NCBI GenBank assembly: GCA_011330545.1
Contig: DRQI01000197.1
Coordinates: 1 to 9,685 of the forward strand
Source of the DNA: Flavobacteriia bacterium
GTDB taxonomy: Bacteria > Bacteroidota > Bacteroidia > Flavobacteriales > Flavobacteriaceae
DNA length: 9,685 bases
Direction of reading: 5' to 3'
Shown here: one piece after another, positions 1 through 6,721 of the stretch
How the letters are laid out: each line of letters starts with the position of its first letter
How positions within the stretch are numbered: position 1 is the stretch's first letter
Made by a program: the position numbers and the translations under genes
The notes under the pieces: generated by a model
Seen by the model: only the letters and a program-made list of their open reading frames with translations
What the model was told of the DNA's origin: nothing
The model's database searches: none

Positions 1-1899
1 TAAAGTTTCAATAATACGCTCCAAATTTACCTTAGGAGACGTTCTTAAAAGGATATAATCAGGCGAAAACTTTCGTACCCTATAAGCTCCTAAACTATCA
101 ATGACCAATAGCTTTTTAGTATTGATGTTATAGAGGCTTTTAATATTATTTTGTAAGGAAGAAAGCGTAGCCCGAGAGCCTATGAGATAGGCTTTTATGC
201 TGTATTCTTTCTGTATAGCTATACTGTCGTAATACAATTGCAACTCTTTTCCTTTTTTAATGCCTATTAAGGTATGTTTGGGTTTGTTAAAAATGATAAA
301 TTCTTGATGGTGGGTACTGATATATTTTTCGGCAAGTAAGTTTAACTGGAAACCGATTATGGCAACCAGTGCTAATTTTAAATAGTAATGTTTTTTGGTT
401 TCAATCCATTTAAAAAAAGGATATACAATAAAGTAATACAAAAATATGGCGTTGACAGAAAAAGAAATATATTGAAATAAAAAAGATTCTTGGCTGCCAA
501 TTTGCTCAACTATAATATTGAGTAAAAAAATTATTTTTTGATAGATTTCAGCGATAAAATGCGGAAGGAGATGCAGTAAAGACAAAACAATTATAAGAAT
601 ACCAATAGCTAAGATGACACCTAAAAAAGGTATGATGAGTAGGTTAGAGAGAAAAAATAACCCGGGAAATTGATGAAAATAAAACAAACTCAATGGCAAT
701 ACTCCCAATTGGGCAGCAATTGAAACTGTAAATAATTGCCAAAAATAAGCTACTATTTTTAAAGGAGGTTTCCACAGTTGGTATAACATCGGCTGTATCC
801 AAACAATAAAAAACACGGCTGAATAACTCAATTGAAATCCTACATCAAACAGGTAATATGGCTGGAAAAGCAGTAAGAAAAACAGCGAGATAATAAGTGC
901 TTGGTACGTGTTTTTCGTCCGGTTGAGGACAACAACAATAGAAATGGCCGTAAACATCGTTACAGCCCTTATAATTGAAGCTGACAATCCTGCAATAAAA
1001 GCATAACCCCAAAGTAAAAATACAATAAGTACCAATTCGATGATTTTGCCGTATTTAAGTTTTTCGAAAGGTTTTAATAAAAAAGTAAGCAATAGTAACA
1101 AAATTCCGATATGCAATCCTGAAACGGCCAATATATGAATTGCCCCTGCATTTTGATAGTTTTGTAAAATATCATTAGAAATGTCTTGGCGCTGCCCCAA
1201 TAGTAACGCATTTATGATAGCGAGTTCATCACCCTTAAAACCATTATTTTTTAGTGAAATAGTGATGTGTTTTCTAATAGCTGCTGCCCAACCTTTTAAT
1301 GTATGCTTAGTACTTTTTAATTGAAGAAAATGACGATTTTTAACCGTTACCTGATGATAGATTTGTTGCTTAGCCAAGTAATTTTTATAATTAAATTGAT
1401 AAGGGTTCAGAGGTTTTTTGACACTATTAAAACTAGAAACCACATAAATGCGGTCATCAATATTGAGTTGTACCTCACTACTATCTTTGCCAATATTTAA
1501 TAAAACCTTGCCTTGGGTTTTTTGTGAATTTAAGAAAGTTACCTCAGCGTAGTATCTATGGTAATAAGTATTCGATTTTAAGATTTTATCAATTTTAAGT
1601 ATTGCAGCATTTTCTGTTTTAGACAAATAATGTGCGTAATAATTCTTTTGAAAACAGCTGTCTTTTAAAATGATAGATGCCATTCCGATACTTATAAAAG
1701 TGAGAAAAGCAATTATAAAAAAATAACTGTGCTGCACGATTCTATTGCGAATGTGATACAAATAAATGCCTAAAAAACAAATCATTACACCTAATAGTAA
1801 TAAAATGATTTTAGGAGAAAAGGGGAGGTAATAACCGATTAAAATTCCGATGATTTGGAAGAAAACCAATTGCAGCGGTATATATTTTAGTAGCGACAT
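1..1899 (-). CDS. comEC: ComEC/Rec2-family DNA-uptake channel, partial (C-terminus beyond left edge)
   Basis: This multi-pass inner-membrane protein is, by family, the channel that carries single-stranded DNA into the cytoplasm during natural transformation. The frame is open from an ATG at 1899 to base 1, giving 633 codons with no internal stop and no stop reached. Two or three hydrophobic helices open the protein. A soluble DUF4131-like region follows, ending in the typical LNPYQFNYKNYL stretch (residues 164-175). The Competence domain begins with ELAIINALLLGQRQDI (about 225-240) and carries the hallmark VSGLHIGI around His263, followed by many membrane helices to about residue 510. From about 520 on, the sequence is soluble and ends near LLRTSPKVNLERI. 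No HxHxDH metallo-beta-lactamase motif is visible, unlike in long ComEC proteins. Flavobacterial homologues, as I recall them, are about 650-700 residues, so little should be missing. The family call is confident; a role in competence here is inferred. Confidence 0.9.
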   Translation of the reverse strand, partial: MSLLKYIPLQLVFFQIIGILIGYYLPFSPKIILLLLGVMICFLGIYLYHIRNRIVQHSYFFIIAFLTFISIGMASIILKDSCFQKNYYAHYLSKTENAAILKIDKILKSNTYYHRYYAEVTFLNSQKTQGKVLLNIGKDSSEVQLNIDDRIYVVSSFNSVKKPLNPYQFNYKNYLAKQQIYHQVTVKNRHFLQLKSTKHTLKGWAAAIRKHITISLKNNGFKGDELAIINALLLGQRQDISNDILQNYQNAGAIHILAVSGLHIGILLLLLTFLLKPFEKLKYGKIIELVLIVFLLWGYAFIAGLSASIIRAVTMFTAISIVVVLNRTKNTYQALIISLFFLLLFQPYYLFDVGFQLSYSAVFFIVWIQPMLYQLWKPPLKIVAYFWQLFTVSIAAQLGVLPLSLFYFHQFPGLFFLSNLLIIPFLGVILAIGILIIVLSLLHLLPHFIAEIYQKIIFLLNIIVEQIGSQESFLFQYISFSVNAIFLYYFIVYPFFKWIETKKHYYLKLALVAIIGFQLNLLAEKYISTHHQEFIIFNKPKHTLIGIKKGKELQLYYDSIAIQKEYSIKAYLIGSRATLSSLQNNIKSLYNINTKKLLVIDSLGAYRVRKFSPDYILLRTSPKVNLERIIETL

Positions 1900-1942
1900 A
1901 ATTAATATATATAGCCATTAGAAGTAAAAAAATACAGAAATT

Positions 1943-1973
1943 ACCATTTGTTGATAAAAATGCACCATTTGTT
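1943..1973. repeat. Two 10-bp direct repeats, ACCATTTGTT, 21 bp apart
   Basis: ACCATTTGTT occurs at 1943-1952 and again at 1964-1973. The start-to-start distance is 21 bp, about two helical turns, so both copies face the same side of the DNA. They lie 44-74 bp upstream of the comEC start and about 50-80 bp upstream of the candidate rightward -7 element at 2026. The placement would suit a regulator binding site. No known operator is recognised, and chance similarity in AT-rich DNA remains possible. Confidence 0.4.
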
Positions 1974-2006
1974 AAGAAAACGGCATGTTTTATATATTTT
2001 ATGATT

Positions 2007-2033
2007 TTTGAATGCTTTACTCCCTTATATTTG
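2007..2033 (+). promoter_or_regulatory. Candidate Bacteroidota-type promoter (TTTG ... TATATTTG)
   Basis: TATATTTG at 2026-2033 fits the Bacteroidota -7 consensus TAnnTTTG exactly. A TTTG at 2007-2010 could be the -33 element, but the 15-base gap is shorter than the usual spacing of roughly 17-23, so that half is weak. Transcription would start near 2040, just where the AGTAAT arm of an inverted repeat begins. It would serve either the short candidate RNA ending at the terminator near 2158 or, by read-through, the MATE gene at 2243. Confidence 0.4.
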
Positions 2034-2038
2034 AAACC

Positions 2039-2158
2039 AGTAATGAACGAGTATAATTAAAAATTGCTTATACGAAGAAATTACTATTTAAGAAAAATAA
2101 ATTTAGAGTTATTTATTCAAAAACCTCAAACGCTTCTCATGACGTTTGGGGTTTTTTC
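2039..2158 (+). ncRNA. Candidate short structured RNA or attenuated leader (speculative)
   Basis: The predicted start near 2040 and the intrinsic terminator ending near 2158 would define a transcript of about 120 bases with no convincing reading frame. Its first 47 bases can fold into nested stems: AGTAAT (2039-2044) pairs with ATTACT (2080-2085). Inside that, GTATAA (2051-2056) pairs with TTATAC (2068-2073). A single-stranded AU-rich linker leads to the terminator hairpin. It could be an independent small RNA or a 5' leader controlling the MATE gene, whose start is 85 bases past the terminator. It matches no riboswitch or tRNA that I recognise. The stems are short and A/U-rich, so the folding is only suggestive. 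Confidence 0.3.
2119..2158 (+). terminator. Intrinsic terminator in a divergent spacer (orphan)
   Basis: CCTCAAACG (2124-2132) pairs with CGTTTGGGG (2143-2151) through nine pairs including one G-T wobble, around a ten-base loop. The stem is extended by A-T pairs (AAAAA against TTTTT) and followed by a six-T run. The reverse strand also shows five Ts after the stem, so it could act both ways. No recognised gene ends here: comEC runs away to the left and the MATE gene begins downstream. It therefore terminates either an unannotated short transcript or a leader. Confidence 0.75.
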
Positions 2159-2242
2159 TTTCTTGCCGATATCAATTTCAAATATCAAAAGCTATGGTAA
2201 TCTAAAGAATAGTTACGAACTTCGCCGTTCAAATTTTACAAA

Positions 2243-3574
2243 TTGCCATCCAAACCTAAAATAACGTTTAAGCAGATTAACAGATTGGCATTGCCGGCAT
2301 TGATTGCGGGTATAGCAGAGCCGTTATTGTCTATTACAGATACTGCTATTGTCGGCAATGTTGAACTCAACCCGATTGAAGCATTGGCAGCCGTAGGAAT
2401 AGCAGGTTCTTTTTTATCGGCATTATTTTGGATTTTAGCACAGACACGTTCGGCAATATCTGCAATTATAGCGCAATATTTAGGAGCTAATAGGTTGAAT
2501 GAAATAAAAAATTTGCCGGCACAAATCATTCTCATCAATACCTTGTTAAGCCTATTTTTATATGTGTTGACATTATTTTTTACAGAAAGTATTTTTAAAC
2601 TGTATAATGCAGAAGGGCTTATTTTAAGCTATTCGGTAGCCTATTATAAAATTAGGGCCTTAGGGTTGCCGTTCACCTTATTTGTATTTTCTGTATTTGG
2701 GGTATTTAGAGGCTTACAAAATACTTTTTGGCCTATGGTGGTTAGCATTGTTGGCGCGGTGTTAAACATAGTGCTAGATTATATATTGGTTTTTGGCATA
2801 ACAGGGTTGATACCGGCATTACACATAGAAGGGGCTGCTTATGCAAGTGTGCTGTCACAGATGGTAATGGCGATAATGGCACTGATTTTACTATTGAAAA
2901 AAACGCCTTTTACCTTGCGGTTTCAATTGCCGTTCAACAGAGAAATTAAACGGCTATTATTGTTGAGCTTAAATTTATTTATCAGGGCATTGGCTTTGAA
3001 TATTGCCCTGTATTTTGCCAATTCTTATGCTACCAAATATGGCAATAACTACATTGCAGCACAAACCATTGCTTTTCAAATATGGCTGTTCTTTGCCTTT
3101 TTTATTGATGGGTATTCTAGTGTTGGCAATATTATTTCGGGGAGGTTATTGGGCGAAAAAGATTATAAAAACCTATGGAATTTAAGTAAAGACCTGAGTA
3201 AATATGCAATGGTGGTGGCATTTATATTGGCGATAATATGTTTTATTTTTTATATTCCGATAGGAAACATTTTTACTGATGATACGGATGTTCTTACCGC
3301 GTTTTATGCCATATTTTGGATGGTATTGTTAATGCAGCCTCTAAATGCCATAGCCTTTGTTTTCGATGGCTTGTTTAAAGGATTGGCAGAAGCCGTAACC
3401 TTGCGGAATACCTTATTGATTGCTACCTTTTTAGGATTTATTCCGGCACTGCTAATAGGAGATGCTTTCGGCTTGAAACTCTATGCAATTTGGATTGCCT
3501 TTACCGTTTGGATGTTGTTGCGAATGTTAATTCTAGTGATAAAATTTAGAAGAAAATATTTAAGAATTACTTAA
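2243..3574 (+). CDS. MATE-family (DinF-like) multidrug/toxin exporter
   Basis: This is an inner-membrane exporter of the multidrug and toxic compound extrusion family, which moves cationic or amphipathic compounds out in exchange for Na+ or H+. The 443-residue product has the usual length and about twelve hydrophobic helices in two related halves. The first helix carries PALIAGIAEPLLSITDTAIVGN (residues 18-39), a typical MATE opening with Asp33. Another family-like stretch is VFRGLQNTFWPM near residue 155. The start is taken as TTG at 2243, because an in-frame TAG lies at 2210-2212 and no ATG or GTG occurs between it and the conserved N-terminus. The gene is preceded by an orphan terminator, so expression may depend on read-through or on an unseen promoter. 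Its last 15 bases overlap the end of lpxB on the other strand. The substrate cannot be read from the sequence. Confidence 0.92.
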   Translation: MPSKPKITFKQINRLALPALIAGIAEPLLSITDTAIVGNVELNPIEALAAVGIAGSFLSALFWILAQTRSAISAIIAQYLGANRLNEIKNLPAQIILINTLLSLFLYVLTLFFTESIFKLYNAEGLILSYSVAYYKIRALGLPFTLFVFSVFGVFRGLQNTFWPMVVSIVGAVLNIVLDYILVFGITGLIPALHIEGAAYASVLSQMVMAIMALILLLKKTPFTLRFQLPFNREIKRLLLLSLNLFIRALALNIALYFANSYATKYGNNYIAAQTIAFQIWLFFAFFIDGYSSVGNIISGRLLGEKDYKNLWNLSKDLSKYAMVVAFILAIICFIFYIPIGNIFTDDTDVLTAFYAIFWMVLLMQPLNAIAFVFDGLFKGLAEAVTLRNTLLIATFLGFIPALLIGDAFGLKLYAIWIAFTVWMLLRMLILVIKFRRKYLRIT

Positions 3575-4678
3575 ACTATTAATAATTAATGTTGCCGTTT
3601 TTTCACTGGCACCTTTACCGCCTAATTTTTGCTCTAACTCATAATAGTCTATAAACAACTTGTTACGGTTGGTTTCTTCTAAAATTTTGCGGAGCTCTTT
3701 TTCAAGGCTTAATTCATTGAACTCATGTTGAATCAATTCGGTGACAGCTTCCTTATCTAAGATTAAATTCACCAAAGAAATATACTTTAAGTCAACCAAA
3801 CGTTTGCCAATTTGATACGACACAAAACTACCTTTATAACAAACCACTTCGGGCACTTTAAACAATGCGGTTTCTAATGTTGCCGTTCCTGAAGTGACTA
3901 GGGCAGCATACGATATAGACAATAAATCATGTGTTTTGTTAGCAATAAATTTTACAGAAGTATTTTTAATAAACTGCTGATAAAATTCAAACTCTTGACT
4001 AGGGGCTCCGGCAATTACAAATTGGTAATTGACAAATTTATCAATCATGGTAAGCATTACCGAAAGCATCTTCTTAATTTCTTGTTTTCTGCTTCCCGGC
4101 AATAATGCAATGATGGGCTTATTGCTTAAACCGTGTGTAGCTCTAAATTCTTTTTCGTGTATAGGCTTTCTATCGGCAATAGCATCCAACAAAGGATGCC
4201 CTACAAAATGTACCGGAAAGCCGTGTTTCTTTTCGTAAAAATCTTTTTCAAAAGGCAAGATGACATACATCTCGTCAACATCGCGTTTTATTTTTTTGAT
4301 ACGGTTTTCTTTCCAAGCCCAAATTTGAGGTGAGATATAATAATGTACTTTTATGTTGTGTTGTCTAGCAAAAGTGGCAATGCGCATATTAAAACCCGGA
4401 TAATCTACTAAAATCAGGGCGTCAGGCCGATAGGCTAAAATATCTTTTTTGCAAAATTTTATATTGTTTAGTATGGTTCTTAGGTTAGCAATGACTTCAA
4501 TAAAACCCATAAATGCCAACTCGCGGTAATGCTTTACCAAAGTACCGCCCACCGCTTGCATTAAATCGCCTCCCCAATACCTGAATTCGGCACCGGCATC
4601 TTTACGCTGCAATGCTTTCATCAGATTAGAAGCATGTAAATCACCGGAGGCTTCTCCTGCAATGATATAATATTTCAC
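3560..4678 (-). CDS. lpxB: Lipid A disaccharide synthase
   Basis: LpxB is a GT19 glycosyltransferase acting at the cytoplasmic face of the inner membrane. It joins UDP-2,3-diacylglucosamine to lipid X to form the lipid A disaccharide. The 372 residues match the family length. Visible hallmarks are GEASGD (8-13), LAFMGF (54-59), DYPGFN (92-97, whose Asp aligns with E. coli Asp98), SPQIWAWKENR (116-126), FVGHPLLD (158-165), LLPGSRKQEI (192-201, Arg197 aligning with E. coli Arg201) and SGTATLE (263-269). The start is GTG at 4678, which places the conserved KYYIIAGEASGD right at the N-terminus; no in-frame ATG is seen just upstream. It is the last gene of a leftward cluster with surE, a neighbour pairing I recall as common in Bacteroidota. 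It shares its last 15 bp with the convergent MATE gene, so no terminator separates them. Confidence 0.96.
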   Translation of the reverse strand: MKYYIIAGEASGDLHASNLMKALQRKDAGAEFRYWGGDLMQAVGGTLVKHYRELAFMGFIEVIANLRTILNNIKFCKKDILAYRPDALILVDYPGFNMRIATFARQHNIKVHYYISPQIWAWKENRIKKIKRDVDEMYVILPFEKDFYEKKHGFPVHFVGHPLLDAIADRKPIHEKEFRATHGLSNKPIIALLPGSRKQEIKKMLSVMLTMIDKFVNYQFVIAGAPSQEFEFYQQFIKNTSVKFIANKTHDLLSISYAALVTSGTATLETALFKVPEVVCYKGSFVSYQIGKRLVDLKYISLVNLILDKEAVTELIQHEFNELSLEKELRKILEETNRNKLFIDYYELEQKLGGKGASEKTATLIINSLSNS

Positions 4679-4714
4679 ACTAAATATATTAATTAATGGT
4701 TTTCGTTATTTTAT

Positions 4715-4885
4715 TCACATCTTTTGAAGTTCTGGCCTTTGTATGCCAAATTCTTCGATGAAGGTTTCACACAATTAATTTAGGTTGACAATCTCTGTTG
4801 AACACTCGATATTATTTCTCAAAAAAGAGTTGAAATTTACCAATACACTTTTTTGGCCGGTATCAATATTATTGTAAGAACTCAT
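4715..4885 (-). pseudogene. Short reading frame with one in-frame stop, filling the spacer upstream of lpxB
   Basis: Starting at an ATG at 4885, 36 codons (MSSYNNIDTG...) run to a TAA at 4777-4775. The same frame then continues for 19 codons (LCETFIEEFGIQRPELQKM) to a TGA at 4717-4715. The start is 19 bases after the stop of the 92-residue membrane protein, and the final stop is 36 bases before lpxB. This is the spacing expected of a gene in this leftward cluster. The second part has a helical, charged composition that looks protein-like. It may be a small gene broken by a nonsense change, a genuine 36-residue protein, or chance. A +1 frame in the second half is also open for about 23 codons before a TAA, so a frameshift rather than a nonsense change is possible. 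I recognise no family. Confidence 0.3.
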
Positions 4886-4904
4886 CTTATGGATGTTTTA
4901 TAAA

Positions 4905-5183
4905 TTATAAAAATTGAGTAATTAAAATAATAAATGCAACTAAAAAAGTAGCAATCAAAACCCCTCGGGCTTTATAGTCTTGTTTCTTTTTTATAAAAAC
5001 AAAAAAGACCAGTAAGTTCGCAATAGCGGCAATGCTTAATATTTTTCCGTACAATTTTTTTTCGGCAACAATAGCAAATGCTTCTTCAAAAGTTCCTGCC
5101 AAGACAAATTCTACATATAAATAAAACCCGGCAGCGGTAGCTAGAAGTCCGATTAAAAATCCAATAAAAATTTCTTTTTTCAT
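4905..5183 (-). CDS. Small three-helix membrane protein of unknown function
   Basis: The 92-residue product starts at an ATG and looks like an integral inner-membrane protein. Hydrophobic segments lie at about residues 5-28, 47-64 and 73-91. Short charged loops separate them: EEAF...EKKLYGK between helices one and two, and KKKQDYKAR between two and three. The Lys/Arg-rich second loop suggests that this side faces the cytoplasm. It has no catalytic motif that I recognise and resembles conserved hypothetical proteins of flavobacteria without a named domain. It sits 70 bases downstream of surE and upstream of lpxB on the same strand, so it is probably co-transcribed with them. A link to the envelope is plausible from that context, but this is inference only. 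Confidence 0.75.
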   Translation of the reverse strand: MKKEIFIGFLIGLLATAAGFYLYVEFVLAGTFEEAFAIVAEKKLYGKILSIAAIANLLVFFVFIKKKQDYKARGVLIATFLVAFIILITQFL

Positions 5184-5222
5184 TCGTTTGTATTAATTGT
5201 TTTTTAGTATAGCATCACCATA

Positions 5223-5243
5223 GTGCAATATTCGTTGTTGCAC
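5223..5243 (-). other. Inverted repeat between surE and the 92-residue protein gene
   Basis: GTGCAA (5223-5228) and TTGCAC (5238-5243) form a perfect 6-bp stem around a nine-base loop, 11 bases beyond the surE stop on the transcribed strand. No T-run follows on the minus strand, so it does not look like an intrinsic terminator. It could be an RNA-processing or stability hairpin within the surE-lpxB transcript, or chance. Confidence 0.3.
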
Positions 5244-5253
5244 CCTGATTATA

Positions 5254-6024
5254 TTATAAATCCCAGCTATTTAATTTCTGAATATAATGGTGTGCGGTTA
5301 AATCAAACTGTACCGGAACCACCGACACATATCCGTTTTCCAACGCCCAAAGGTCAGTATCTTCACCATGGTCTAGATTTACAAACTTTCCCGTTAACCA
5401 GTAATAATCTTTGCCTTGAGGGCTCACACGCTTGTCAAAATCTTCTTTCCAATTACCATGTGCTTGCCGGCATATTTTTACACCTTTTATCGCTTCTTTT
5501 TTTAAGTTCGGAATATTAACATTGAGTACTACGCCTTCAGGCAACTGCTGTTGTAAAACATTTAAAGTAATGTTTCTTACAAATTCTTTACAGGCTTCAA
5601 AATTGGCATCCCAGTTGTAATCCAGTAGCGAAAACCCTATGGCAGGCACTCCTTCAATTCCGGCTTCAACAGCTGCACTCATAGTACCTGAATATATAAC
5701 ATTGATAGATGAATTAGCACCGTGATTAATCCCCGAAACACATAGGTCGGGCTTTTTATTTAAAATTTCATTTACTGCCATTTTTACACAATCGGCCGGT
5801 GTGCCAGAGCAACTATATTCCAATTGAGGGCCTTCGTCAATAGTAATCGGATTACAGCGCAATGTGGTGTTCACGGTTATAGCATGCCCCATTCCGCTTT
5901 GTGGATTATCAGGGGCTACCACCACTACATCGCCAATCTCATTCATTAGGCTTATTAAGGTTCGTATGCCGGGAGCTGTGATGCCATCATCATTCGTTAC
6001 TAAAATTAAAGGCCTTTTATCCAT
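5254..6024 (-). CDS. surE: 5'/3'-nucleotidase SurE
   Basis: SurE is a metal-dependent phosphatase of the cytoplasm that removes phosphate from nucleoside 5'- and 3'-monophosphates and, in some species, acts on polyphosphate. Counted from the ATG at 6024, the 256 residues are of family length. The metal site and hallmarks are visible: TNDDG with Asp12-Asp13, Ser43 in PQSGMGHA, GTPADCV (74-80) and Asn100 in SGINHGAN. The Asp-to-Ser spacing of 31 equals that of the Thermotoga enzyme (Asp8 to Ser39). A longer frame begins at a TTG at 6048, but ATG 6024 is preferred. It puts RPLILVTNDDG at the N-terminus as in relatives, and the TTG overlaps a candidate -7 element (6046-6053). It is the first gene of the leftward cluster and is divergent from the secreted-protein gene at 6154. 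Confidence 0.95.
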   Translation of the reverse strand: MDKRPLILVTNDDGITAPGIRTLISLMNEIGDVVVVAPDNPQSGMGHAITVNTTLRCNPITIDEGPQLEYSCSGTPADCVKMAVNEILNKKPDLCVSGINHGANSSINVIYSGTMSAAVEAGIEGVPAIGFSLLDYNWDANFEACKEFVRNITLNVLQQQLPEGVVLNVNIPNLKKEAIKGVKICRQAHGNWKEDFDKRVSPQGKDYYWLTGKFVNLDHGEDTDLWALENGYVSVVPVQFDLTAHHYIQKLNSWDL

Positions 6025-6045
6025 AAAAAATTTATCATAAGTATA

Positions 6046-6053
6046 CAAAACTA
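6046..6053 (-). promoter_or_regulatory. Candidate -7 element for surE (TAGTTTTG)
   Basis: On the minus strand TAGTTTTG matches TAnnTTTG. It would place the transcription start near 6039, about 15 bases before the preferred ATG at 6024. No clear TTG -33 element is found at the expected distance, so support rests on one element and its position. Confidence 0.35.
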
Positions 6054-6110
6054 CTACTTTTTTACGTTAACATAGTTTGTTGCTCTTTAACATTTTCTTA
6101 TGAAAGAAAG

Positions 6111-6118
6111 TAAATTTG
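6111..6118 (+). promoter_or_regulatory. Candidate -7 element for the secreted-protein/protease pair (TAAATTTG)
   Basis: TAAATTTG matches TAnnTTTG exactly, 35 bases before the ATG at 6154. This would give a 5' untranslated region of roughly 30 bases. No TTG lies 17-23 bases upstream; the nearest, at 6080-6082, is 28 bases away, so the -33 half is absent or degenerate. With the surE element at 6046-6053 it makes a compact divergent promoter region. Confidence 0.4.
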
Positions 6119-6153
6119 TTTTTTTACTATTGTTTCAAGGTAACTAAGCAATC

Positions 6154-6678
6154 ATGAAAAGAGCAATCGTACTATTTCTAAGTGTTTTGTGTATGCAAAA
6201 TGTAATGGCACAACAAGAAAAGCAATTGTGCCCGTGTTGCACCCAACCCTATCGTTCATTTGATTTTTGGATTGGCGATTGGAAGGTATACGATATCAAT
6301 GGAAAAGTAGTGGGCAAGAACACCATCGTAAAACAATATGATAACTGTGTATTACTTGAAAAATGGACGTCTTCGGGTGTTAATAGAGGAACCAGTTATA
6401 ATTATTACAACAAAAAAGATGCTACATGGAATCAAGTTTGGATTGATAATTCGGGATTTAGTTTGGTCTTAAAAGGCAATTATAAAAATGGCAAAATGGT
6501 ACTGAAAAGTAAATTGCTCAATGGTAAAAACGGGAAGTATTACAATCAAATAACATGGACAAAAAATCCCGATGGTACGGTAACGCAAGTTTGGGATATT
6601 TTTGATGAAAAAAATAAAAAAGTACAAGAAGCGTTTAAAGGTATATACAAAAAAATTGTTAAAACCCTTGAAAAATAA
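6154..6678 (+). CDS. Small secreted protein, lipocalin-like beta-barrel (DUF1579-type), function unknown
   Basis: The 174-residue product begins with a clear signal peptide: MKR, a hydrophobic core (residues 4-14), and a probable cleavage after Ala19 in VMA-QQ. It is therefore exported to the periplasm or beyond. The mature part carries a Cys cluster, CPCC (26-29). It then has the FDFWIGDWKVYD stretch (36-47) and a series of alternating polar/hydrophobic strands rich in Trp, Tyr and Asn. This resembles the FDFWxGxW proteins related to DUF1579, predicted small beta-barrels that may bind a hydrophobic ligand. No enzyme motif is seen and no ligand can be named. No acceptable lipobox surrounds Cys13 (SVLC has Leu at -1), so it is not called a lipoprotein. 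It lies 43 bases before the periplasmic protease gene and may be co-transcribed with it. Confidence 0.75.
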   Translation: MKRAIVLFLSVLCMQNVMAQQEKQLCPCCTQPYRSFDFWIGDWKVYDINGKVVGKNTIVKQYDNCVLLEKWTSSGVNRGTSYNYYNKKDATWNQVWIDNSGFSLVLKGNYKNGKMVLKSKLLNGKNGKYYNQITWTKNPDGTVTQVWDIFDEKNKKVQEAFKGIYKKIVKTLEK

Positions 6679-6721
6679 ATATTTGGCACTATTTTAGTGG
6701 CTTGAAAGGGTAATTATCAAC

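Noticed and set aside
1..1899. Possible frameshift or internal stop in comEC
   Set aside because: All 633 codons were checked in frame on the minus strand and none is a stop; the gene is only cut by the window edge.
2034..2120. A tRNA gene before the orphan terminator
   Set aside because: No acceptor stem, T-loop GTTCRA sequence or cloverleaf could be drawn from these bases.
2064..2264. A 66-codon rightward frame starting at TTG across the divergent spacer
   Set aside because: It runs straight through the terminator hairpin and into the MATE gene in another frame, has a TTG start, and resembles no protein; it is chance.
2236..2538. A 100-codon leftward frame antisense to the MATE gene start
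   Set aside because: It lies wholly opposite a well-supported transporter and mirrors its codons; no family features.
4029..4333. Two overlapping rightward frames opposite lpxB
   Set aside because: Both are antisense shadows of lpxB, whose conserved motifs cover this region.
5223..5620. Rightward frames opposite surE
   Set aside because: Antisense to strongly conserved surE codons, with no recognisable protein features.
6025..6048. An eight-residue N-terminal extension of SurE from TTG 6048
   Set aside because: It overlaps a candidate -7 element and extends beyond the N-terminus usual in relatives; ATG 6024 fits better.
6154..6210. A possible lipoprotein signal at Cys13 of the secreted protein
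   Set aside because: The residues before the Cys (SVL) do not fit a lipobox, and a better type I cleavage site follows Ala19.
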